DNA of 40,639 bases from Pseudomonadota bacterium. GTDB taxonomy: Bacteria; Pseudomonadota; Gammaproteobacteria; Burkholderiales; Thiobacillaceae. This document shows positions 26,701 to 33,820 of this stretch, one piece after another; the stretch's first letter is position 1; each line of letters starts with the position of its first letter. Under the pieces are notes generated by a model. The model did no database searches, was not told the origin of the DNA, and was given only the letters and a program-made list of their open reading frames with translations. The position numbers were made by a program, and so were the translations under genes. The stretch is from NCBI GenBank assembly GCA_030691265.1, contig JAUYET010000016.1:1-40639 (forward strand). Reading direction: 5' to 3'.

Positions 26701-27421
26701 GCAAGAAAGCCCTCAACTCGGCCGCAAACCAATCGGGGTGCGACAGGAACGGCGCGTGCGCGGCGCGCTCATGCAGCGCCAGACGCGCATCCGGCAAGTG
26801 TTCCGCCAGCCAGCGCCCAGCCCCTGGCGGGCACAACATATCGTAAGCGCCATGCACGACCAGAACCGGGCAACGCACTTGCGCGACCACGCCGCGCAAA
26901 TCGACCTCGCGCAGCAAATCCAGGCCGGCGGCGAGCACTTCCGGAGTAGGCTCGCCACGCAGAAACACATCGCCACGCAGGCGCTCGATCACCGCACGCG
27001 CCTGATCGCCGCCGCGCGCCTGCAACGACAGAAAGCGCAGCAAGGTCGCCTTGTAATCACCACTCAACGCATGCGCGAATTCGGCCAGCACATTCGGTTC
27101 CAGGCCATGTTGCCAATCCGGGCGACGTACAAACACCGGATTGGTCGCGACCAACACCAAACGTGCGACCTTGTGCGGGTGCCGCGCCGCCAGCGCCAAG
27201 GCCACCATGCCGCCGAGCGACCAACCGCACACGGCGGCCTCGTTTGGCAGCGTAACGGCCAGCGCATCCGCCAACGCCTCGGCGCTGTAGGGCGCCGTAC
27301 TCGGCGCCTCGCCGTAGCCGGGCAAATCCGGCGTCAAACCCGGTATCAGCGCGGCGGTTTCGGACCAGATGCCGCCGTGCAAACCCCAGCCATGCAGATA
27401 GACCAAGGGTGCTTCAGCCAT
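26693..27421 (-). CDS. bioH: Pimeloyl-ACP methyl ester carboxylesterase BioH
   Basis: BioH removes the methyl group that BioC added, releasing pimeloyl-ACP. It is an alpha/beta hydrolase of 242 residues with nucleophile serine in CGWSLGGMVAL, aspartate in HGAYDMLCP and histidine in RAAHAPFLSHP. The oxyanion segment is LHGWGLHGGIW. The start overlaps the bioF stop by eight bases. Confidence 0.94.
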   Translation of the reverse strand: MAEAPLVYLHGWGLHGGIWSETAALIPGLTPDLPGYGEAPSTAPYSAEALADALAVTLPNEAAVCGWSLGGMVALALAARHPHKVARLVLVATNPVFVRRPDWQHGLEPNVLAEFAHALSGDYKATLLRFLSLQARGGDQARAVIERLRGDVFLRGEPTPEVLAAGLDLLREVDLRGVVAQVRCPVLVVHGAYDMLCPPGAGRWLAEHLPDARLALHERAAHAPFLSHPDWFAAELRAFLHG

Positions 27422-28595
27422 GCAACGCCCTTAACGCATCGACCAGTTCATCGACATCCGCCAGGCTATGCGCGGCGGAAAGAGAAATTCGTAAGCGCGC
27501 CTCGCCTGACGGCACCGTTGGCGGGCGAATGGCGGGAAGCAGAATGCCGCGCGCGCGCAAGCCCTCGGCCAGACGCAACGCCTCCGCATTGCCGCCGACC
27601 AACAGCGGCTGAATCGGTGTATCGGAAGCCATCAGCGGCCAGGGCAAGCCAGCCAGACCGGTTTTCAGGCGTGCGGTCAAAACACTCAGATGCTCGCGCC
27701 GCCAGGCATCGGCGGCGATCACTTTCAAACTCGCACTCACCGCCGCCGCCAATAGAGGCGGTTGCGCCGTGGTGTAGACATAAGTGCGCGCCTTGTTGAC
27801 CAGCCACTCGACCAAATCAGCCGAACCCGCGACAAAAGCGCCGGCAACACCGGCGGCCTTGCCCAAGGTGGCGAGATAAATAAGGCGGCTATCGGACAAA
27901 ACAGCGTTCGGCGTATTCGACAACCCGGCGAGCAACGCCAAAGCACCCTGCCCCCGCTCACCCAGCACACCAAAGCCATGCGCATCATCGAGATAAAGCC
28001 AGGCATCGTAGCGCCGCGCCAAGGCCAGCAACTCCGCCAGCGGCGCCAGGTCGCCGTCCATGCTGAACACCGTATCGCTGGCGATCAGCTTCACCTGCGC
28101 CGTGCTTGCAGCCAAGCGCTGTTCCAACACGGCCAGATCGAGATGCGGATAGCGCGTCAGTTTGGCGCGCGACAGCAATGCGGCATCCACCAGCGAGGCG
28201 TGGTTGAGCTTGTCCTCGAACACTTCGCCATGCCGATCCAGCAACGCCGGCAGCACGCCCAGGCTGGCCATGTAGCCGGTCGAGAACAGTAACGCGGCGG
28301 GCAGGCCGACGAACTCGGCAAGTTCCGCTTCGAGTTCGTGATGCAAACGATGATGCCCGGTAAGCAGATGCGCCGCCCCCGCGCCGACGCCATAGCGAGC
28401 TGCCGCATGCTGGGCAGCGGCTGCGATTTCCGGGTGATTGGCGAGGCCGAGGTAATCGTTGCTGGAGAAAGACAGATACGACTTGCCGTCCAGCGTCACC
28501 CGCACGCCTTGCGGACCGTCCAGGACGCGGCGCACCCGGCGCAGGGCTAGTGCGTCGAGTTCGGACAAGGCGGAGGGGAGTTGGTCAGGCGACAT
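27414..28595 (-). CDS. bioF: 8-amino-7-oxononanoate synthase BioF
   Basis: BioF is the PLP enzyme that condenses pimeloyl-ACP with alanine. With the ATG at 28595 it has 393 residues; a GTG five codons upstream (28610) is possible. No Shine-Dalgarno sequence is visible for either. Key motifs are YLSFSSNDYLGLANHP, LLFSTGYMASLGVLPALL, LIASDTVFSMDGDLAPL, LYLDDAHGFGVLG and the PLP lysine in TLGKAAGVAGAFV. The first three bases of the coding end overlap bioH. An inverted repeat fills the gap to bioB. Confidence 0.95.
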   Translation of the reverse strand: MSPDQLPSALSELDALALRRVRRVLDGPQGVRVTLDGKSYLSFSSNDYLGLANHPEIAAAAQHAAARYGVGAGAAHLLTGHHRLHHELEAELAEFVGLPAALLFSTGYMASLGVLPALLDRHGEVFEDKLNHASLVDAALLSRAKLTRYPHLDLAVLEQRLAASTAQVKLIASDTVFSMDGDLAPLAELLALARRYDAWLYLDDAHGFGVLGERGQGALALLAGLSNTPNAVLSDSRLIYLATLGKAAGVAGAFVAGSADLVEWLVNKARTYVYTTAQPPLLAAAVSASLKVIAADAWRREHLSVLTARLKTGLAGLPWPLMASDTPIQPLLVGGNAEALRLAEGLRARGILLPAIRPPTVPSGEARLRISLSAAHSLADVDELVDALRALHG

Positions 28596-28613
28596 TCGTT
28601 GCAGCAGCACTGG

Positions 28614-28671
28614 GTAGGGTGCGCCATGCGCACCGTGTTTATCGCGGAACGGTGCGCATGGCGCACCCTAC
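28614..28671. repeat. GTAG-headed REP pair, GGTGCGC family, between bioB and bioF
   Basis: A perfect 22-bp inverted repeat (28614-28635 with 28650-28671, plus one more inner pair) with a 12-base loop. Each arm is GTAG + GGTGCGC-CAT-GCGCACC. It fills almost the whole 86-bp bioB-bioF gap within the operon. Confidence 0.88.
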
Positions 28672-28681
28672 GTACTGTTTA

Positions 28682-29719
28682 TTAATGCCCCGCGCAGCGC
28701 CGCCCCTGGACCGGCTCGGTTGTCAGGCCCAGCTTGGCGAACAAGGCTTCGTCAGCGCTGACATCCGGGTTGCCGGTAGTGAGCAGTTTGTCGCCGTAAA
28801 AAATCGAATTGGCCCCGGCCAGGAAACAAAGCGCCTGCACGCTTTCGCCCAGTTCCTGGCGTCCGGCGGACAAACGAACATGCGAGGCCGGCATGGTGAT
28901 GCGCGCCACCGCGATGGTGCGGACAAACTCGAAAGGATCGAGGCTTTTATCACCCTCGCCGCTTTGCTCGACCACTTGCGCCAACGGCGTACCCGCCACT
29001 TTCACCAGCATGTTGATCGGCACCGATTCCGGCTGCGGATCGAGATTCGCCAGCTCCAGAATCAGACCGGCGCGCACCCGGCGCGACTCGCCCATGCCGA
29101 CGATGCCGCCGCAGCAGACATGAATGCCGGCATCGCGGACTTGCGCCAGCGTATCGAGACGGTCGGCGTGGGTATGCGTGGTGATGACCTGGCCGTAAAA
29201 CTCGGCAGCGGTATCCAGATTGTGGTTGTAGTAATCGAGGCCGGCGTCTTTCAACTGCGCGGCCTGGCCCGGTTTCAGCATGCCCAGGGTGACGCAGGTC
29301 TCCAGGCCCAATGCCTTCACCTCGCGCACCATCTCGGTCACCGCGCCCAAGTCCTTTTCCTTCGGACCGCGCCAGGCCGCGCCCATGCAGAAGCGGGTCG
29401 CGCCGGCTGCCTTGGCGGCCTTCGCCGTTGCGACGACTTCCGCAATATCGAGCAGCTTTTCCCGCTCCAGGCCGGTATCGTGGCGCGCCGATTGCGAGCA
29501 GTAACCGCAATCCTCGGAACAGCCGCCGGTCTTGATCGACAGCAAGGTCGAAAGCTGTATCGCGTTGGGGTCGAAATTCGCCCGGTGCACGCTCTGCGCT
29601 CGAAACATCAAGTCATTGAACGGCAACGCATAAAGCGCCTCCACCTCGGCCTGCGACCAGCGTTTGCGGGTAGCCGCTTGGGCAACCGAATCCACAACCG
29701 GTTGGGTCATATCGTTCAT
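28682..29719 (-). CDS. bioB: Biotin synthase BioB
   Basis: BioB is the radical-SAM enzyme that inserts sulfur into dethiobiotin. With the ATG at 29719 it has 345 residues. The radical-SAM cysteines are C67, C71 and C74 ([12 protein letters not shown]); other motifs are [15 protein letters not shown] and the [14 protein letters not shown] region. A GGAGG at 29731-29727, seven bases before this ATG, selects it over the TTG one codon earlier. The ATG overlaps the stop of the upstream membrane-protein gene by one base. Confidence 0.97.
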   Translation of the reverse strand: MNDMTQPVVDSVAQAATRKRWSQAEVEALYALPFNDLMFRAQSVHRANFDPNAIQLSTLLSIKTGGCSEDCGYCSQSARHDTGLEREKLLDIAEVVATAKAAKAAGATRFCMGAAWRGPKEKDLGAVTEMVREVKALGLETCVTLGMLKPGQAAQLKDAGLDYYNHNLDTAAEFYGQVITTHTHADRLDTLAQVRDAGIHVCCGGIVGMGESRRVRAGLILELANLDPQPESVPINMLVKVAGTPLAQVVEQSGEGDKSLDPFEFVRTIAVARITMPASHVRLSAGRQELGESVQALCFLAGANSIFYGDKLLTTGNPDVSADEALFAKLGLTTEPVQGRRCAGH

Positions 29720-30165
29720 CAATGCGCCTCCTGTTCCACTTCAATATCCCGCCAATCTTCCTTGCCCGCCTTCCACACGTCGTACAGCGCCCACGGCACC
29801 AGGATCAGCAGCATCAAGGCCCAGACGCCCACCCAGCCGGTCGGCAAATGCGCCAGATCGTTGGCCAGCACGGTCAACGTGCCGACCACCGCGTAATAGC
29901 GATAACCGGCCCACTTGTTGTAATGGCGCACGGTCAGATCGGGGTGATGCGCGATCGAGGCATAGACGAAGATCGAGGCCGCCAGCCAGATCATGATCGG
30001 CGGCAGCGACATCGCCATCGGCAGAAAAGCCAGCTTCTTGTCGGCCATCATAGAACCGAGGCCGAACAGACTGGCGGCAAGCAACGTGGTGGCAACGGCG
30101 AGCAAATTGAACAAACGCGCGCTACGCTTGCAAGACGCGGCGGTAATGAGATGTTTCACGGACAT
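29719..30165 (-). CDS. Small membrane protein translationally coupled to bioB, function unknown
   Basis: The 148-residue protein has four hydrophobic segments (about residues 18-38, 45-70, 85-105 and 109-129) separated by short charged loops, and an acidic tail ([13 protein letters not shown]). One loop holds [21 protein letters not shown]. No family is recognised with confidence. Its TGA overlaps the bioB ATG (TGATG), and it heads the biotin operon. It could be a membrane component linked to biotin use, but operon position alone does not prove that. A terminator-like hairpin lies just before its ATG. Confidence 0.8.
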   Translation of the reverse strand: MSVKHLITAASCKRSARLFNLLAVATTLLAASLFGLGSMMADKKLAFLPMAMSLPPIMIWLAASIFVYASIAHHPDLTVRHYNKWAGYRYYAVVGTLTVLANDLAHLPTGWVGVWALMLLILVPWALYDVWKAGKEDWRDIEVEQEAH

Positions 30166-30171
30166 AGCCCC

Positions 30172-30197
30172 AAAAACCCGGCAAGAAAAGAGCCGGG
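30172..30197 (-). terminator. Terminator-like hairpin in the leader of the biotin operon
   Basis: On the minus strand CCCGGC (30197-30192), a 9-base loop, GCCGGG (30182-30177), then TTTTTG, ending about seven bases before the ATG at 30165. Any transcript entering the operon from upstream must cross it, so it may be an attenuator or may protect against upstream antisense transcription. Confidence 0.55.
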
Positions 30198-30218
30198 ATG
30201 GTGGGGGACGGGCCCAAC

Positions 30219-30252
30219 CTTGTCAAACGAGCGCAGTAGTATTTTGAACAAG
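30219..30252. promoter_or_regulatory. Imperfect dyad upstream of the biotin operon, possible BirA-like operator
   Basis: CTTGTCAAA (30219-30227) and TTTGAACAAG (30243-30252) are inverted copies with one extra base in the right arm. The outer TTGT...ACAA, the length near 32 bp and the position between the bio operon and comF recall BirA sites (TTGTAAACC-N16-GGTTTACAA), but the inner bases match poorly. Confidence 0.25.
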
Positions 30253-30978
30253 TGCACACATTTTGCGCAATCACGCCTGCCGCAAGCCTGCTTTCTGTGC
30301 AGCGCCCGCGTTGCCGGCAAGCTGCTGTGTCCAGGTTGCGAAGCCGACCTGCCCGCCCTCCCCGCCTGCTGCCCGCAATGCGCCCTGCCCAACTCAAGTG
30401 GCGAAGTCTGCGGCGCTTGCCTCAAGCAGCCGCCGGCTTTCGACCGCACGCTGGCGGTGTTCGCCTACGCATTTCCGCTCGACGCCCTGGTGCAGCAATG
30501 CAAATACGCCGGCGCCACCAGCCTGACCGCGTTTTTTGCCGAGCGCATGGCGCAGCGGAGTCGTAGCGCTTCAGCGCGTACGAATCCGGCGTGCCAAGAA
30601 CGGGTGCAACGCGCCGGCGCCGAAACAAACCTCGACTATCTGCTGCCGATGCCGCTGCACCCCGCTCGACTGGCGTATCGAGGCTTCAATCAGGCCGCAG
30701 AAATCGCCCGCCGGCTGTCACCGCAGGTCGGCATTCCCTGGCTGGCCGATGCCTGCCAGCGCATCCGCGACACCCCCTCGCAAGCCGGACTCGACCTAAA
30801 AACCCGGCAACGCAATCTGCGTGGCGCGTTCGCATGTAATTTGGATTTGAGCGGAAAACGCGTCGCCCTGATCGACGACGTGATGACCAGCGGCAGCAGC
30901 CTCAACGAATTGGCGCACGTGGTGCGCAAGGCGGGTGCGATAGAAATCCAGGCCTGGGTGCTGGCGCGCACGCTTTAA
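30244..30978 (+). CDS. comF: ComF-family phosphoribosyltransferase-like protein
   Basis: ComF proteins act with DNA uptake machinery or related functions. The protein carries an N-terminal four-cysteine zinc-finger region (CFLCSARVAGKLLCPGC and CCPQC...CGACL), then MPLHPARLAYRGFNQAAEIA and the PRTase motif VALIDDVMTSGSSLNEL. The start is uncertain: TTG at 30244 gives 244 residues and the right N-terminus; the only in-frame ATG (30151) lies inside the oppositely oriented membrane-protein gene. A stretch RSRSASARTNPACQERV (about residues 103-119) looks inserted before the conserved domain. The stop codon TAA is part of the duplicated target of the following mobile element. Confidence 0.85.
   Translation: MNKCTHFAQSRLPQACFLCSARVAGKLLCPGCEADLPALPACCPQCALPNSSGEVCGACLKQPPAFDRTLAVFAYAFPLDALVQQCKYAGATSLTAFFAERMAQRSRSASARTNPACQERVQRAGAETNLDYLLPMPLHPARLAYRGFNQAAEIARRLSPQVGIPWLADACQRIRDTPSQAGLDLKTRQRNLRGAFACNLDLSGKRVALIDDVMTSGSSLNELAHVVRKAGAIEIQAWVLARTL
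30562..30582. repeat. REP-like palindrome inside comF
   Basis: CGTAGCGCTTCAGCGCGTACG folds as CGTA-GCGC / GCGC-TACG with a small loop and one bulged base. It begins with a GTAG and encodes part of the non-conserved insertion in ComF. Confidence 0.4.
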
Positions 30979-31213
30979 CCTAGAAACCTCAGTTGAACGA
31001 GCCCGAGGGCGGGGTGGACGAGTCGGCTGGCAAGGCGCGACGACGAGTCATGCCGAGGCATGGCGAGAAGGAGCAACGCAGTCAGATGGCTTGTCCACCC
31101 CGCCCTCGGGCTCGTAGCGGTCTCACCCAACTGGTGAACGTGATCGAAGGCGCTAAACGTCGAGTGCATTCGGGCTACCAAGGAATGATGAGCGGTCAAC
31201 TGAGGTTTCTAGG
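30979..31213. mobile_element. 235-bp MITE-like element with IS1380/ISEcp1-like ends
   Basis: The 18-bp terminal inverted repeats CCTAGAAACCTCAGTTGA (30979-30996) and its complement (31196-31213) are perfect. Both ends are flanked by TTTAA (30974-30978 and 31214-31218), a 5-bp target duplication. A second perfect 22-bp inverted repeat lies inside (30998-31019 with 31093-31114). Start with CCTAGA and a 5-bp AT-rich duplication match the IS1380 family, to which ISEcp1 belongs (from memory). There is no transposase, so it is a non-autonomous derivative. It lies exactly at the comF stop and ends 29 bp from the araC-type stop. Confidence 0.8.
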
Positions 31214-31242
31214 TTTAAGCAGGGCATCCAGGTCGCAATCCA

Positions 31243-32271
31243 CTACGACAGCAAATCCTCTCGCCGTCGCCCACGCCGCAAACTACCGGGCGGGTAGCCA
31301 AACTTCCTCTTGAAGGCAATCGTGAAATGGTTGGAATGCGAATAGCCCAGCCGCTCTGAAATCGTCTTGATCGGCCGATTGCCTTCAAGTAACGCGGCAT
31401 GTGCTTCGTTGAGCCGATGGTCGGTAATAAAAGCATAGATCGTCTGGCCATATTCCCGTGCAAACGCATCATTCAGCCACCGCGCGGACATGCCGCAGCG
31501 CACAGTCAGCTCATCAAGCAACGGGAGCGTTCCTTCCAGTTGCATCAGGTAGGCATGCAACTCCTGCACCACATCACGCTTGCGATCTTTCCGTGGCGCA
31601 GGCGGGGCTTGCCTGCAAACGTGCCCCGCCAGCGCACACAGATACTCAAGCGCCTTCGACTGCGCAAACAACTTCTGCAACGCCCCTGTCAGCGTCGGCG
31701 AAACACACGCACGCAAAGGGGCGGACACATGCAGCGGGATTGTCATGACTTTGGCCACTGGCGGCGGATTCAGACCCAGACCATCAATCAACTGCTGTGC
31801 CAGATCCTCGCCCATCAACTCGGCCAGTTTGCTATCGGCTATGCAAAGACTGGTCATCTCGCTATTGGATGAAGCATCGATCAGCGGCGTCATGTGGAGC
31901 CGGTCGGCATGGTGAAAGAAATTGTGGCCGGACTTGTAGATCAGTTCTGCCGACGGATAGCACTCCCGCTGACAGATCGCCCCGCCCTGAACCGTCTGCA
32001 TGACCAACGACGTCTCGGGGAACTCATACTTGAATTCACCCAACGGAATCAGTTGGCCTGAAACCGCTGGCCGAAAGCGATGCACCCCATGCAACACCAG
32101 CACCCCTGGCGCCAACTGCAGGCGATCCAGCCAGCCATAGCCGATCTCGGGCGGAAACAAAGAATTCTGACGGTACAGTTCATCGCTTGCCTGGAAGGCC
32201 GAAACAGGCTCATCGGTCGCCGGATTGGTCAGCCAGCGGAGGTGGGGGTCAGGCAGATGCGGGCTCGTCAT
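31243..32271 (-). CDS. AraC-family transcriptional regulator
   Basis: A 342-residue regulator. The C-terminal 100 residues are an AraC/XylS double helix-turn-helix (ELTVRCGMSARWLNDAFAREYGQTIYAFI...; ISERLGYSHSNHFTIAFKRKFGYPPGSLR). The N-terminal 230 residues are a sensor region of PchR/other AraC type without a recognised ligand motif. It is divergent from the secretion operon, so it probably regulates that operon; two 9-bp direct repeats 21 bp apart lie between them. An 18-bp perfect dyad covers its start codon. Confidence 0.92.
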   Translation of the reverse strand: MTSPHLPDPHLRWLTNPATDEPVSAFQASDELYRQNSLFPPEIGYGWLDRLQLAPGVLVLHGVHRFRPAVSGQLIPLGEFKYEFPETSLVMQTVQGGAICQRECYPSAELIYKSGHNFFHHADRLHMTPLIDASSNSEMTSLCIADSKLAELMGEDLAQQLIDGLGLNPPPVAKVMTIPLHVSAPLRACVSPTLTGALQKLFAQSKALEYLCALAGHVCRQAPPAPRKDRKRDVVQELHAYLMQLEGTLPLLDELTVRCGMSARWLNDAFAREYGQTIYAFITDHRLNEAHAALLEGNRPIKTISERLGYSHSNHFTIAFKRKFGYPPGSLRRGRRREDLLS

Positions 32272-32303
32272 TGCCAGATTCTACGGGCAATGACGAGCCC
32301 GCA
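32258..32303. repeat. Perfect 18-bp dyad across the araC-type start codon
   Basis: 32258-32275 pairs perfectly with 32286-32303 across 10 bases. The left arm contains the start codon of the regulator (32269-32271). In the regulator mRNA it would form a strong hairpin that hides the start and leader; as DNA it could be an operator. It lacks the GTAG foot. Confidence 0.7.
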
Positions 32304-32322
32304 AGAAAATACGCCATTCCAT

Positions 32323-32352
32323 AATTCGTAGAAACACGCGCGGAATTCGTAG
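32323..32352. promoter_or_regulatory. Two direct repeats 21 bp apart, candidate AraC-type operator
   Basis: AATTCGTAG at 32323-32331 and again at 32344-32352, exactly 21 bp (two helical turns) apart. Direct repeats at this spacing are typical AraC-family binding half-sites. An inverted copy, CTACGAAT, is at 32476-32483. Confidence 0.5.
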
Positions 32353-32407
32353 CAAAAATAACAAATGGCGTCGGGTGAGCCCGGAGAATCCGGAACTCAA
32401 AAACTTT

Positions 32408-32421
32408 TTGATATAGGTCAA
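32408..32421 (+). promoter_or_regulatory. FNR/ANR-like site upstream of the secretion operon
   Basis: TTGAT-ATAG-GTCAA matches the FNR/ANR consensus TTGAT-N4-ATCAA with one mismatch. It lies about 100 bp upstream of the TolC-like start. Oxygen-responsive control would suit a cell with cbb3 oxidase, but no -10 was fixed relative to it. Confidence 0.45.
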
Positions 32422-32518
32422 CCGAATTGCGTCGCACCCCCCCTGTTTTTGCCGCAAAAAATTGACCAACACACACTACGAATCCCCCCCAAACAGCGGC
32501 CCTACCTCAGGTGTGGGC

Positions 32519-33820
32519 ATGTGTCGAAAAACGCGGCTGCGCAGTCGCTCAAGACGCGTCAAATATGGCTTGGCAATCGCCTTGTTTCCCTTGGTTGCAC
32601 AGGCGCAAGCGCTTGAGCAATTGATCGCTTCGGCACTCTCTTCACACCCCTCGGCACAGGTTCAGCGCGCGCTGACCGCGTCAGCCCAAGCCGGCGTCGA
32701 CAGCGCGCGTTGGCAGTATTACCCAACGCCCTCCGTCGCCATCGAAAGTGCGCACGCCAGCGCCTCGGACAGCGCCTATCAGGGCGACGGCGTGGTCTCG
32801 ACCTTGCGCCTACAGCAACCAATCTGGACCGGCGGGCGGTTGACGGCAGGCATGAACAAGGCCGAGGCCGGCGTCATCGCCAGTCAGGCCTCGCTGGAAG
32901 AAATTCGTCAGCAACTCGCCTTGCGGGTAGTGCAGAGCTACGGCGACTGGTTGTCAGCCCATCTTAAAATTCTGGCCTACGAGCAAAGCATGGCGACCCA
33001 TGTCCGCCTGCGTGATCAGGTCAAACGGCGCATCGAACAGGGCGCATCGGCCGATAGCGATTTGATTCTGGCCGTTAGCCGTATGCAGTCGATTGCCGCG
33101 GATATCTCGGTGGCGCGCGCGCAAAAAGACATTGCGCTGGCTCGCCTGGGGCAACTGCTGGGACGCCCGATCGATGACGCCGCTTTAAACACAACATCAA
33201 ACGCCGTATTTGCCGCACCACGCCCGGTAAATTCTGGCCTGCCCAAGCTGCTTGATCTGGCGCTGGCGGTTAATCCAACAATCCACAAGGCGCAGGCGCA
33301 GGCCAAGGTGCAGGAGAGCGTGATTGCCGAACGTCGCGCCGATCTCTCGCCAGAGGTTTACTTGCGTGCCGAACGGCAATACGGCAACTATTCCGTCAGC
33401 AATTCCGGGCCGGAAAACCGTCTGTTTATTGGCCTCAACAGCCGTTTTGGCGCCGGACTTTCCAGCTTGTCCAATGTCGAAGGCGCCAAGTCGCAACACC
33501 AGGCAGCCCTGGCAGAAGTCGAGGCGCAAAGCCGCACGGTCAGTGAGCAAGTGCTTGCCGACTATGCGCTAGCGACCTCGTCAGAAAGCCGTCTGGACGC
33601 ACTCAATGCCTCGCTGGAGGCGGCCGGGCAGGTTTCGAAATCCTACGACCGCCAATTTCTCGCCGGCCGTAAAACCTGGCTGGATGTGATGAACGCGGCA
33701 CGCGAACTGGCCCAGACCGAATTGCAACTGGCCGATATCAAGTCCACCCAGGTCGTCGTTACCTGGCGTCTTGCCATCTACACCCAAGGCATTGCGGCCG
33801 TTGTTGAGGGTGGACAGTGA
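32519..33820 (+). CDS. TolC-like outer membrane efflux protein of type I secretion
   Basis: With the ATG at 32519 the protein has 433 residues. It has a basic N-terminus and a signal peptide ending near VAQAQA, then two TolC/OEP repeats of long helices with strand segments (ALRVVQSYGDWLSAHLKI; LEQLIASALSSHPSAQVQ). This is the LapE/AggA-like class (TIGR01844-type architecture). It provides the outer-membrane channel for the adhesin. AGGTG lies nine bases upstream of the ATG; a longer TTG start at 32462 would put the signal peptide inside the protein and is rejected. First gene of the secretion operon. Confidence 0.9.
   Translation: MCRKTRLRSRSRRVKYGLAIALFPLVAQAQALEQLIASALSSHPSAQVQRALTASAQAGVDSARWQYYPTPSVAIESAHASASDSAYQGDGVVSTLRLQQPIWTGGRLTAGMNKAEAGVIASQASLEEIRQQLALRVVQSYGDWLSAHLKILAYEQSMATHVRLRDQVKRRIEQGASADSDLILAVSRMQSIAADISVARAQKDIALARLGQLLGRPIDDAALNTTSNAVFAAPRPVNSGLPKLLDLALAVNPTIHKAQAQAKVQESVIAERRADLSPEVYLRAERQYGNYSVSNSGPENRLFIGLNSRFGAGLSSLSNVEGAKSQHQAALAEVEAQSRTVSEQVLADYALATSSESRLDALNASLEAAGQVSKSYDRQFLAGRKTWLDVMNAARELAQTELQLADIKSTQVVVTWRLAIYTQGIAAVVEGGQ

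Noticed and set aside
30975-31199. A 74-codon minus-strand frame inside the element after comF
   Set aside because: It covers the terminal and inner inverted repeats, and its sequence is set by those repeats. There is no sign of a real protein or of transposase remains.
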